DNA from: an uncultured Clostridia bacterium
GTDB taxonomy: Bacteria; Bacillota; Clostridia; Oscillospirales; Ruminococcaceae
NCBI GenBank assembly: GCA_945923775.1
Contig: CAMELR010000022.1
Location: forward strand, 1 to 48,654
Direction of reading: 5' to 3'
Length of the DNA stretch: 48,654 bases
The notes beneath the pieces were generated by a model. That model made no database searches, was not told the DNA's origin, and worked only from the letters and a program-made list of their open reading frames with translations. Shown one piece after another: positions 18,115 to 25,928 of this stretch (positions are counted from its first letter, which is position 1; each line of letters opens with the position of its first letter). The translations under genes and the position numbers were made by a program.

Positions 18115-19453
18115 TATTACCTCCAAATTTATAGCAGGCTTCTATGAATTTTTCAGCCGCGGACATGTTTGCATAAAAATATAAATGGGGAAATCCAGCG
18201 TACATATTTTCTTTCGCGTGTACGCAATCCCACTGTTTACCGGAACTTTCCTTCACAGCCGTAAATCCGCTTCCACAGTTTTCGCTGTCCCAGTAATGGA
18301 ACTCATGCGCGAATAATTCCTCGTTTTTATTGCAAAGCAGGTTGTTTTCTTGTGCGTATAATCTAACATATCCAAATCGCTGTAATTTCGCTGTAGGGAA
18401 GGCTTTGCCGGGTATTACACCAACCATAGGATAAGTGTGTTTGTTATCAATTACAAGAGAATCGTGTAAATACATAAAACCACCGCACTCGGCAATTACA
18501 GGCATTCCATTTTTGATTTTTTCCTTTATTGATTTCAGCATGCTTCGGTTTTCAGACAATTTTTCGGCAAATAATTCTGGATATCCACCGCAAAGTATCA
18601 GACCGTATATTCCTTCTGGAGTTTTTTCGTCATCAATTGGGGAAAAATATATAATTTCTGCTCCCAGATGATCCAGAAATCGCATGTTGTCGCGGTATAT
18701 AAATGAGAAAGCAGCGTCACGGGCAACTGCAATCCTGACACCATGAAAGCGTGCTGCAGGCATTTCTGCAAGGTCGGTCAATTGACGACTTTCTGATATT
18801 TCGAGCATTCTGTTGATGTTAATGTGTTGCTCCGCTTTCCCGGCTAATAATTGAGTTTTCTGTTTTAACTCGCATACTCCTTCTGGAGTTACAAGTCCAA
18901 GTTTTCGGCTTTCCAATGCGCATTCCGGTGAGTTAGGGAAGTACCCTAGGAACTCTGTACCAGCTTCGTTGCAGAGTGCTTTTATTTCGTCAACAAGTTG
19001 TGGTGGGAGCCTGTTAAAAATGAAACCGGCAATATTATTCGGTGTGCGGAAATTCAGAAAACCGCTGACGACAGCGCCAATTGAAGTGCTCATTCCTTTA
19101 CAATCTACAACTAGAATGACCGGGCAGTCTACATCAAGCGAGACCGCATGGGAGCTTGCTTTTCCACAAACACCGTCGTAAAATCCCATTACACCTTCAA
19201 TTAATGAAATGTCAGAATCCGAACTCCCGTCAGTGAGAATTCTGCGAAGCATTTTTCCTTCGCAGAACCAGGCGTCGAGGTTATGGGGGTCAGCTCCGAT
19301 AACGCTTTCGTGAAACATCGGGTCTATGTAGTCCGGACCGCATTTAAAAGCAGAAACGCGCATTCCGCGATTGACAAGCGCTTGCATGACAGCACATGTA
19401 ATGGTAGTTTTTCCGCAGCCGCTGTTTGTTCCAGCAATCATTAATCTTCGCAT
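18104..19453 (-). CDS. cbiA: Cobyrinate a,c-diamide synthase CbiA
   Basis: Glutamine-dependent amidotransferase forming the a- and c-amides of cobyrinic acid. The 449 residues have an N-terminal ATPase domain with P-loop GTNSGCGKTT (8-17) and DYIDPMFHES, the inter-domain RIAVARDAAFSFIY, and the glutaminase domain with the nucleophile Cys in AECGGFMYLHDSL and the late His in FAHEFHYWDSE. The start at 19453 has AAAGGAG 8 bases upstream and overlaps the cbiET stop by 13 bases. AT-rich codon use. Confidence 0.96.
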   Translation of the reverse strand: MRRLMIAGTNSGCGKTTITCAVMQALVNRGMRVSAFKCGPDYIDPMFHESVIGADPHNLDAWFCEGKMLRRILTDGSSDSDISLIEGVMGFYDGVCGKASSHAVSLDVDCPVILVVDCKGMSTSIGAVVSGFLNFRTPNNIAGFIFNRLPPQLVDEIKALCNEAGTEFLGYFPNSPECALESRKLGLVTPEGVCELKQKTQLLAGKAEQHININRMLEISESRQLTDLAEMPAARFHGVRIAVARDAAFSFIYRDNMRFLDHLGAEIIYFSPIDDEKTPEGIYGLILCGGYPELFAEKLSENRSMLKSIKEKIKNGMPVIAECGGFMYLHDSLVIDNKHTYPMVGVIPGKAFPTAKLQRFGYVRLYAQENNLLCNKNEELFAHEFHYWDSENCGSGFTAVKESSGKQWDCVHAKENMYAGFPHLYFYANMSAAEKFIEACYKFGGNNDI

Positions 19454-20646
19454 TTGGGGGCTCCTTTAATTATAAAAACGGGGTTTTGCGCCGACAGCAT
19501 TGTATGACACGCAATTTGTTTTGCTCTTGTTATTGACACCTGTGTAATATTGACATTAAAATTGTGCTTTGATAATCCGTTCATTGCTTCGTAAATTGTT
19601 TCAAGCGATACAGCGGTTATTAATATAATTACTTTTGGATTTCTTCTGATTGCTGTTGAAATAATATCCTGTAGGTTTCCTTTTGAACCACCGATAAAAA
19701 TTTTATCAGGCGCTAAAAATTGTTCGGTAATTTCAGGTGCTGAACCTAATGAAATGTCAATGTTGTCACATCGGAATTTTAAAGCGTTTTGTTTTGTAAG
19801 TTCAATGGCATCTGGGTTTAAATCCGTTGAGTAAACTGTGCCTTTGTAGCATTGCAGAGCCATTTCCACAGACACAGAACCGGTTCCGCAGCCGATATCC
19901 CATACTATATCTGATGGCGCGATCCCAAGCTTTGATATCACTAGCGAGCGAATTTCTGATTTTGTCATCGGGACTTTTCCGCGTATAAATTCCTCGTCAG
20001 AAATTCCATTTCTTATGTGAGCTTCCGGATATGAATTTTCGGTCAACATTACGGATAATGTGTTAGTTTCTATTTCAGCAAAGTCCTGAGCTGATCCCTT
20101 TAAAATGCGCTCTTGCGGGTATCCTAACATTTGCCCGATGTAAACATGAATGTCACCCATGCCGTATTTACAAAGCCGCTTGCAGATATCCTGGACAGTA
20201 ATTTTTCCGCCGAGCAGGAAGAAACAGCGGCGGTTCATTGCAGCGTTTCTTACGATGTTCGCAGTTTCACCGTGGAGATTCACTGTTGGTATGTCCTGCC
20301 ATGGAATTTGCAATTTCCCACAGAAGTATACTGGCGAGGATATTCCATTGATTATTTCCGTTTCAACGCCTTCGGGAAGCGCTTTCAGGAGACTATCTGT
20401 ACCGCTGAAGTACCCACAGTCACCAGACATAAGCACGACGTAAGTGTCGAAATTTGTTGACATGATATAATCGCTTATTTCAGAGCTGTTCCAGCTAGTT
20501 AATTTGCTTTTAGATATGTCGGAAAATGGCTTCAACATGCGCTCTGCGCCGATTAGGCAATCAGCAGAGTTGATTGCTTCCTGAGCTTGTTTGGTTAGAG
20601 TTTGTCGGCCTTCCATTCCGCCCCCGACTATATAGATTTTTTTCAT
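19441..20646 (-). CDS. cbiET: Cobalt-precorrin-7 C5,15-methyltransferase / decarboxylase CbiET fusion
   Basis: Fusion of CbiE (C-5 methylation) and CbiT (C-15 methylation with C-12 acetate decarboxylation), equal to CobL. The 401 residues divide into a tetrapyrrole methylase domain (about 1-200; IYIVGGGMEGRQTLT, then VVLMSGDCGYFSG) and a Rossmann methyltransferase domain (about 215-401) with SAM loop DIVWDIGCGTGSVSVEMA and FIGGSKGNLQDII. Start ATG overlaps the cbiJ stop (ATGA). One of the most AT-rich genes in the window: the 60 bases from 19621 hold only 17 G or C by hand count. Confidence 0.96.
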   Translation of the reverse strand: MKKIYIVGGGMEGRQTLTKQAQEAINSADCLIGAERMLKPFSDISKSKLTSWNSSEISDYIMSTNFDTYVVLMSGDCGYFSGTDSLLKALPEGVETEIINGISSPVYFCGKLQIPWQDIPTVNLHGETANIVRNAAMNRRCFFLLGGKITVQDICKRLCKYGMGDIHVYIGQMLGYPQERILKGSAQDFAEIETNTLSVMLTENSYPEAHIRNGISDEEFIRGKVPMTKSEIRSLVISKLGIAPSDIVWDIGCGTGSVSVEMALQCYKGTVYSTDLNPDAIELTKQNALKFRCDNIDISLGSAPEITEQFLAPDKIFIGGSKGNLQDIISTAIRRNPKVIILITAVSLETIYEAMNGLSKHNFNVNITQVSITRAKQIACHTMLSAQNPVFIIKGAPKCED

Positions 20647-21392
20647 TTAAACTCCGTTTCAAGTAAATGTTCGATCTGGTTGAGCGACTTTCCTATTTCT
20701 GCGGGTCTGCGCAATGTAAGTAACTCCGCACCACATAGTGAAGCGGCTTCCGCCTTTTCCGGAAATCCACCCGCCTCGCCGCTTTCCTTGGTTACGAGTA
20801 TTTCAGCTCCTGCTTTTTTTATGTGTTCAATATTTTGCTGAACAGTAAATGGCCCCTTCTCTAAAATAACATTTTCTGCGTTGAATCCCAGTTCCGAACA
20901 TCGCTTTGCAGCGCCGTTTGCTGGAAGTATTCTGACCGTGAGCCGGGATTGAAAATTGCGTACTTTTGTGTATTCTGCGAGTGAATTCCCTCCGGTCGTA
21001 ATCAGGGCTTTTTTGTCGCTCTGGTTCAAGCATTCAACAATTTCTGAAATACTGTTGAAAAGTTTTCCGTGCGGCACAATTTTTTCATCGCGGATTAACC
21101 TGATGTAACGCATTCCAACTTCGTCGCATGCAGTTCTGAGGTTCGCTGAGACATTTCGCGCGAAGGGGTGCGTTGCGTCAATAACAACAGAAAAATTATC
21201 CGAATTGAGCAAATTAGACATTTTAACACTGTCAAGATTTCCTATAAGTTCACGAATATAATCTGACTGCGGAAGGAGTCCCGCACCGTAGTCCGTGGTT
21301 ACGCTGACTGCCGCCCGGATTCCCTTTTCAGCACAGAATTCCGCAAGGAGCCTTCCCTCTGTTGTTCCCCCGAAAATAAGCACTTCAGACAT
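20643..21392 (-). CDS. cbiJ: Cobalt-precorrin-6A reductase CbiJ/CobK
   Basis: NAD(P)H-dependent reductase of the corrin macrocycle. The 249-residue protein starts VLIFGGTTEGRLLAEF, the family's dinucleotide-binding start, and has VIDATHPFARNVSANLR, followed by YIRLIRDE and the late VTKESGEAGGFPEKAEAA. The start at 21392 has GAGGGG about 8 bases upstream and overlaps the cbiH stop by 8 bases; an open frame upstream lies in cbiH. Marks the upstream edge of the AT-rich block. Confidence 0.95.
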   Translation of the reverse strand: MSEVLIFGGTTEGRLLAEFCAEKGIRAAVSVTTDYGAGLLPQSDYIRELIGNLDSVKMSNLLNSDNFSVVIDATHPFARNVSANLRTACDEVGMRYIRLIRDEKIVPHGKLFNSISEIVECLNQSDKKALITTGGNSLAEYTKVRNFQSRLTVRILPANGAAKRCSELGFNAENVILEKGPFTVQQNIEHIKKAGAEILVTKESGEAGGFPEKAEAASLCGAELLTLRRPAEIGKSLNQIEHLLETEFK

Positions 21393-22113
21393 TTTTGTAT
21401 CCCCTCGGTGTAACCATTTTGCCGTTGATGTTCCGCGTGGAACTGCTCCCGATAAATACGGTACAAAACATATCAACAGGTGTATCGCGCAATTCTGAGA
21501 GTGTTAGAACTCTGCCGGAACATTCCTCGCGCCCGATGTTCCTTGCGATACCGCATATTGTATCGGGAGATTTCTGCTCCAACAGAATATCGCATGCCCG
21601 CTGAAGGTAGTCAGCACGTTTACGCGACGACGGGTTATACAGAGCCACCGCAAAATCCCCGTAAGACGCAGCGCGGAGCCGTTTCTCGATGACCTCCCAG
21701 GGAGTTAGAAGGTCCGAAAGGCTGATCACCGCGAAATCATGTCCCAGCGGAGCGCCAAGGAGCGCCCCGCCGCTGAGCGCTGCAGTAACTCCAGGAACTA
21801 CTTCAATGTCAATATTCGCGTAATTTTCAGATAGCTCCAGCGCAAGACCTGCCATGCCGTAAACTCCGCTGTCGCCGCTGCAAATCAGTGCAACCGTTTT
21901 TCCGTTCTGAGCCTCTGAAAGCGCGAGTTTAACGCGCTCAATCTCGCTTTTCATGCCAGTTGAGATGTAGTTCTTATCAGGGAAAATGCTGCGCAGAAGT
22001 TCCACGTACAGCGTGTAGCCAACCACGATGTCGCTGGCTTGTATTGCGGACTGCGCGTCGAGGGTCATTCCTCCGGCGTTTCCGGCGCCGGTTCCGACTA
22101 TGTAAAGTTTCAT
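21385..22113 (-). CDS. cbiH: Cobalt-precorrin-3B (factor III) C17-methyltransferase CbiH
   Basis: SAM-dependent ring-contracting methyltransferase acting at C-17. The 242 residues begin KLYIVGTGAGNAGGMTLDA and contain ALICSGDSGVYGMAGLALE, VVPGVTAALSGGALLGAPLGHDF and LYNPSSRKRADYL, the pattern specific to CbiH/CobJ among the tetrapyrrole methylases. The start at 22113 overlaps the cbiG stop (ATGA) with GGAAG ahead. Confidence 0.96.
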   Translation of the reverse strand: MKLYIVGTGAGNAGGMTLDAQSAIQASDIVVGYTLYVELLRSIFPDKNYISTGMKSEIERVKLALSEAQNGKTVALICSGDSGVYGMAGLALELSENYANIDIEVVPGVTAALSGGALLGAPLGHDFAVISLSDLLTPWEVIEKRLRAASYGDFAVALYNPSSRKRADYLQRACDILLEQKSPDTICGIARNIGREECSGRVLTLSELRDTPVDMFCTVFIGSSSTRNINGKMVTPRGYKNV

Positions 22114-23138
22114 TGCTGCTTCCGGCTGAAGTCGATCAGCACTTTCCTTTCCGCCGCCGCGAGTGTGACCCCGCAGCCGGCCTGTTTCCTTATGATGAGC
22201 GTGTTTCCTCCAACCGAGGCGCTGCGCTCGCACACGTTGTCAACTCCCACCGTGCTCTGCACGAATTCTGACATTGAAAAGCTGCCCCGAACTTCCGCGA
22301 GCTGCTCCGCTGAGTAAATCTTAAGCGGAACTTTCAGCTCCTCGCAGAGCCTCAGTATACACGGTTCGTCCGCTTTGCGGTCGATCGTTGCGACTTCGCA
22401 TACACGCGCTATTTCTGTCTCCGTGAGGTTCCGCCGAACCAGCGACATCAATGCGGAAAACTCCGCGCCCTTCCTGCTTCCGACCCCGAGCACGATGTTT
22501 TTCGGAGCCATATTCAGCGTTACCCCGAACGGCTTCGCGGACATTTCCCGTGAAATGCAGATTCCGTATTTCCCGGAGTCAGCACGTACAACATCTGGCG
22601 GGATATTAACGCACTCGATGTCAGAAAACAATCCTATTTTCTCTCCGCGAAGCACCGCCGACGCGATCTCCTTCGCCGCTAAAAAATCCTTGAAAATCAG
22701 ACCGTTTGCCACCGCGAAACTGTCCGGCGAGAACCTTCCTTCGGTGTCTGTTGCGGTGGTTATGACCGGCTGTGCTCCGACCGCTTCCGCGATTATTTCG
22801 GTCAGCCTGTTTGCGCCGCCGAGGTGTCCGGAGAGCAGCGACACCGCGAATTTCCCGCAGTCGTCGAGAACCACGACCGCCGGGTCGGTCTGCTTCGATT
22901 TTATCAGCGGCGCAATCGCCCGAACCGCAATTCCACAGGCGCAGACGAATACCACCGCGCCACATTCCGGGAACACCTCCGCTGTTTTCTGCGCCAGGTT
23001 CCCGAAGGGTTCCGCACCATCGGCGGGGTACCTCTCAAAGCAGTACCGTGTGACCTTCCAACCCTCTGGAAACGCCTTCGCAACGCGCTCTGAAAGCTCC
23101 GCGCCGCGCTGAGTTACCGAAAAAACCGCCGCCCTCAT
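22110..23138 (-). CDS. cbiG: Cobalt-precorrin-5A hydrolase CbiG
   Basis: Opens the delta-lactone of cobalt-precorrin-5A and releases acetaldehyde, a step unique to the anaerobic pathway. The 342 residues show an N-terminal Rossmann-like domain (VVFVCACGIAVRAIAPLIKSK), the central GGANRLTEIIAEAVGAQPVITTATD, and the C-terminal CbiG domain beginning VLGVGSRKGAE and ending GGNTLIIRKQAGCGVTLA. Start overlaps the cbiF stop (ATGA). Its presence confirms the oxygen-independent route. Confidence 0.96.
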   Translation of the reverse strand: MRAAVFSVTQRGAELSERVAKAFPEGWKVTRYCFERYPADGAEPFGNLAQKTAEVFPECGAVVFVCACGIAVRAIAPLIKSKQTDPAVVVLDDCGKFAVSLLSGHLGGANRLTEIIAEAVGAQPVITTATDTEGRFSPDSFAVANGLIFKDFLAAKEIASAVLRGEKIGLFSDIECVNIPPDVVRADSGKYGICISREMSAKPFGVTLNMAPKNIVLGVGSRKGAEFSALMSLVRRNLTETEIARVCEVATIDRKADEPCILRLCEELKVPLKIYSAEQLAEVRGSFSMSEFVQSTVGVDNVCERSASVGGNTLIIRKQAGCGVTLAAAERKVLIDFSRKQQ

Positions 23139-23896
23139 GTGTTCTCCCTCGCCGTGCGGAATTCCGTGGAAAATCCGCTGTCGTAGAGCTTTGAAAGCTC
23201 ATAGCTGTCCCCGAGGAACTCCCCGACGGTTATCAGCGCGGTTTTGCGAATGTCATTTTTCGCGGCAGTTTCTGCGAGGGTTCCGACGGTGCAGCGGCAG
23301 ACTTTTTCGTCCTGCCAGCTTGCCTTGTAAACTATCGCGGCGGGGGTATCTGGGGAGTATCCTCCGCTTATCAGCCGCGCGGAAAGCTCCTCCAGCATGC
23401 CCGTGCTGAGGAAAATCACCATCGTTGAGCCGTGCGCCGCGAGAGATTCTATGCTTTCGCGCTCCGGAACCGGAGTGCGCCCCGCCATGCGCGTGATTAT
23501 CACCGTCTGGCTGACCGCAGGGAGGGTGTATTCCGCCCGGAGAGCCGCCGCGGCTCCGCAGAAGCTGCTTACGCCGGGGCAGACCGCGTAGCTGATTCCC
23601 AGCTCGTCCAGCCTGTCCATCTGTTCGCGGATAGCGCCGTAGAGGCTCGGGTCGCCGGTGTGGAGCCTTACGACGCGCTTCCCGGCGGATTCCGCCGCAT
23701 ACATCACGGATATCACCTCGTCAAGGGTCATCAGCGCGCTGTTGTGGACTTCGCAGCCCGGTTTCGCGTATTCCAGAAGCTCCGGATTTACCAGCGAGCC
23801 TGCATAAATTATGACATCTGCCTGTTGTATCAGTTTCAGACCGCGGAGAGTTATAAGATCCTTTGCGCCGCAGCCTGCTCCCACGAAATCAACCAT
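23135..23896 (-). CDS. cbiF: Cobalt-precorrin-4 C11-methyltransferase CbiF
   Basis: SAM-dependent methyltransferase adding the C-11 methyl group. The 253 residues start VDFVGAGCGAKDLITLRGLK and include VIIYAGSLVNPELL, VRLHTGDPSLYGAIREQMD and VCPGVSSFCGAAAALRAEYT, the CbiF/CobM pattern. The start at 23896 has GGAGG 6 bases upstream and overlaps the cbiD stop by 8 bases. Confidence 0.96.
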   Translation of the reverse strand: MVDFVGAGCGAKDLITLRGLKLIQQADVIIYAGSLVNPELLEYAKPGCEVHNSALMTLDEVISVMYAAESAGKRVVRLHTGDPSLYGAIREQMDRLDELGISYAVCPGVSSFCGAAAALRAEYTLPAVSQTVIITRMAGRTPVPERESIESLAAHGSTMVIFLSTGMLEELSARLISGGYSPDTPAAIVYKASWQDEKVCRCTVGTLAETAAKNDIRKTALITVGEFLGDSYELSKLYDSGFSTEFRTARENT

Positions 23897-25025
23897 TGTA
23901 TTCCTCCGAAATCCTTTCAATAAGCCCGTCGGCGGAGGGCGTTCTCACCAGTATCCCGAACTTGTCGGAGAACATCACCGCGCCTATCGGGACGCTGCTT
24001 TTCACCTTTGCCGCGAGGTAATATTCCGCGCGTTTTCCGAGTATCTCCATCGACTTTTCCAGCGCTCCGGCGTCTTTCAGCAGGGAGACCGCCGCGTCAA
24101 CCGTTACGCACTCGGTTATTTTTTTCAGGGTATCGACGTCTGCATCGGCGAGCAGTCCGCAGGTGACCAGGACCTCCATTCTGCCGTCTGCCTGGGCGGA
24201 ATGCGTGTTCATTATCCCTGCGCCGAGCTTCGCCATCTTGCCGATGTGCCCGATTATCAGAATACGCTCGAAACCGTATTCCAGCGCGGCTTCTATCGCT
24301 TCGCCGATGAAGTTGCTGCATGTGACGCAGCGGTCGAGGGCGAAGGGCATGTTCCGCTGAATGAAGCTCTGGCTGTAGTTTCCGAGGGTCAGCAGGAGGC
24401 TGCGGCAGCCCTCTTCGCGGCGCATTCGCTCTTCAAGCCGGATAGTGTCGACGAGCGCGGAATTGCTCATCGGCTCGACTATTCCGGTGGTTCCGATTAT
24501 GGAGATACCGCCCTCTATTCCCATTCGCGGATTGTACGTTCTAGAAGCCAGCTCAGCGCCTTTCGGCACGGAGATCACAATGCGGAATCCGCCGTGATAG
24601 TCGCAGCGCTCCGCGATATCCGAGACCGCCGCGGCTATCATCCTGCGCGGCACGGAATTGATCGCGGCGGCTCCCGGCGGCTGGTCGAGACCGGGCTTTG
24701 TTACCCTTCCGATACCCTCGCCGCCGTCGATGGAGATACCGGATTCAGTAAGCTCCACCCGGGCGCAGACCTCGATACCGTTTGTGATGTCCGGATCGTC
24801 GCCGCTGTCTTTTATAACGGAGCACAGCGCGGAATTCCCGGAAATCTCGCAGTGCGCTACCGGGATATCAAGGGTTATTCCCTTCGGCGTCGGAAGCTCC
24901 ACGCGTTCTGGCGGAGCTCCCGTCAGCAGAGCCTCTGCCGCCGCCCTGGAAGCCGCAGCAGCGCAGCTTCCGGTGGTGTAGCCGCAGCGGAGTTTTTCGC
25001 CTGACTTATATACGAATCTGTCCAA
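23889..25025 (-). CDS. cbiD: Cobalt-precorrin-5B C1-methyltransferase CbiD
   Basis: SAM-dependent methyltransferase for C-1, first gene of the cob operon. The 378 residues carry the family N terminus KLRCGYTTGSCAAAASRAAA and later GIGRVTKPGLDQPPGAAAIN, GTTGIVEPMSNSA and IGHIGKMAKLGAGIMNTHSA. The chosen start is TTG at 25025, with GGGGG 6-7 bases upstream placed directly after the riboswitch terminator; an ATG at 25082 lies inside the terminator hairpins and is not credible. Confidence 0.93.
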   Translation of the reverse strand: MDRFVYKSGEKLRCGYTTGSCAAAASRAAAEALLTGAPPERVELPTPKGITLDIPVAHCEISGNSALCSVIKDSGDDPDITNGIEVCARVELTESGISIDGGEGIGRVTKPGLDQPPGAAAINSVPRRMIAAAVSDIAERCDYHGGFRIVISVPKGAELASRTYNPRMGIEGGISIIGTTGIVEPMSNSALVDTIRLEERMRREEGCRSLLLTLGNYSQSFIQRNMPFALDRCVTCSNFIGEAIEAALEYGFERILIIGHIGKMAKLGAGIMNTHSAQADGRMEVLVTCGLLADADVDTLKKITECVTVDAAVSLLKDAGALEKSMEILGKRAEYYLAAKVKSSVPIGAVMFSDKFGILVRTPSADGLIERISEEYNG

Positions 25026-25036
25026 AATTACCCCCG

Positions 25037-25068
25037 AAAATAAAAAAGCCGTATGCCTCCGCACACGG
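25037..25068 (-). terminator. Riboswitch-controlled terminator before cbiD
   Basis: On the minus strand CCGTGTGC (25068-25061) pairs with GCATACGG (25056-25049), loop GGAG, then C and T6ATTTT. Placed between the cobalamin riboswitch and the cbiD ribosome site, as expected for transcription attenuation. Confidence 0.85.
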
Positions 25069-25080
25069 TGAAAAGTACGC

Positions 25081-25105
25081 AAAAAGCAGCCGGACGCCGC
25101 CCGGC
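25081..25105 (-). terminator. Second, upstream hairpin with U run in the cob leader
   Basis: GCCGG/CCGGC (25105-25101 with 25093-25089) followed by TGCTTTTT on the minus strand. The stem is short; it may be a tandem terminator or part of an antiterminator switch. Confidence 0.5.
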
Positions 25106-25134
25106 CTTCTTGCGCACCTCCGTCGTTCGCAGAG

Positions 25135-25318
25135 CTGCGCGGGACATAAATGTCGGCAGGTATTCCGGCTCGGAATTAACGCTTTGCCTCCGCCTTCCCG
25201 GTTTCCCAGTGGCTGCATTGCGCGTGGAGAAAAGCTGTTCCTTACGGCAGCGTGACTGCACAGGTCTTGCACCTGTTTCCCTATTATCTCCCCTCCCGGG
25301 GAGCACCGACAGTCCCAT
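25135..25318 (-). promoter_or_regulatory. Cobalamin riboswitch controlling the cbiD-cbiC operon
   Basis: Binds coenzyme B12 and stops expression of the synthesis genes when B12 is plentiful. On the minus strand: GGTGCTCCCC near 25307, the core AATAGGGAAACAGGTGCAAG, CTGTGCAGTCACGCTGCC, then GCCACTGGGAAACCGGGAAG and the B12 box GAGCCGGAATACCTGCC at 25170-25154. Two terminator-like hairpins follow. Ends are approximate. Confidence 0.93.
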
Positions 25319-25326
25319 CTGTTTTT

Positions 25327-25355
25327 ATTTTACTCCATATTCCGCGTAAATTCAA
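25327..25355 (-). promoter_or_regulatory. Promoter of the cob operon
   Basis: Minus strand TTGAAT (25355-25350), 17-base spacer, TAAAAT (25332-25327). Predicted start at about 25320, just before the riboswitch. Confidence 0.7.
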
Positions 25356-25497
25356 CCGCTTTTGCTAATAAAATTAACCTATATCCGGCTATAATTTTTG
25401 GTTATATTCCCTAATAGCGGTGGGAGATATCATCACCAAACCCGGGAATTCACAGGCGGGATTATTTGTGCAAAGATACAAAATTGCGACAAAGGTC

Positions 25498-25525
25498 TTG
25501 CAAATAATTATTTTCGTGGTATAAT
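25498..25525 (+). promoter_or_regulatory. Promoter of the cbiK-btu operon, extended -10
   Basis: TTGCAA (25498-25503), 16-base spacer, TATAAT (25520-25525) preceded by TGG. Starts a leader of about 400 bases carrying the second riboswitch. Bases 25356-25497 between the two promoters show no gene. Confidence 0.7.
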
Positions 25526-25597
25526 TCATTTTGGCAGAATGTGTACACAGCCGCCGCGCCATTCCGGATAAATGCGCGGCAATAAAAACTGAATAAG

Positions 25598-25775
25598 TAA
25601 GGCGGTGCCGCAGCATGAGCAATCATGACTGAGGGTAAAAGGGAAGCAGGTGAGAATCCTGCACGATCTCGTCACTGTATCAGGGGAGCAGAAGCCACGA
25701 AGTTCATCTTCAGCCACTGGGAAACCGGGAAGGCGGTATTCTGCGATGATCCTCAAGCCAGGAAACCTGCCGTCT
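25598..25775 (+). promoter_or_regulatory. Cobalamin riboswitch controlling the cbiK-btu operon
   Basis: Contains GGTGCC (25604-25609), the core AAAGGGAAGCAGGTGAGAATCC, CTGCACGATCTCGTCACTGTA, GCCACTGGGAAACCGGGAAG and the B12 box AAGCCAGGAAACCTGCC (25755-25771). The same ligand therefore controls both synthesis and this uptake operon. A strong terminator follows at 25858. Confidence 0.95.
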
Positions 25776-25857
25776 GAATGTACAGGGATAAGATCCCGGA
25801 TCACGAGGTATTGGTCGTACGATTTTCCGGCGCCGTTTGATGCGCCTGTTTTGTCGT

Positions 25858-25886
25858 GCCCTTTTCCTTTGGAAGAGGGCTTTTTT
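25858..25886 (+). terminator. Riboswitch-controlled terminator before cbiK
   Basis: GCCCTTTTCC (25858-25867) pairs with GGAAGAGGGC (25871-25880), followed by T6. It lies 43 bases before cbiK and 80 after the B12 box. Confidence 0.88.
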
Positions 25887-25928
25887 AATGCACCCGTTCC
25901 GCGTGTTCCAGAAAGAAAGGAACACAAC

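Noticed and set aside
23811..25004. Plus-strand open frame of 397 codons opposite cbiD/cbiF
   Set aside because: No protein features; the minus strand encodes well-matched CbiD and CbiF.
25650..25928. N-terminal extension of cbiK from 25650
   Set aside because: This stretch is the cobalamin riboswitch and terminator; the lipoprotein signal starts at 25929.
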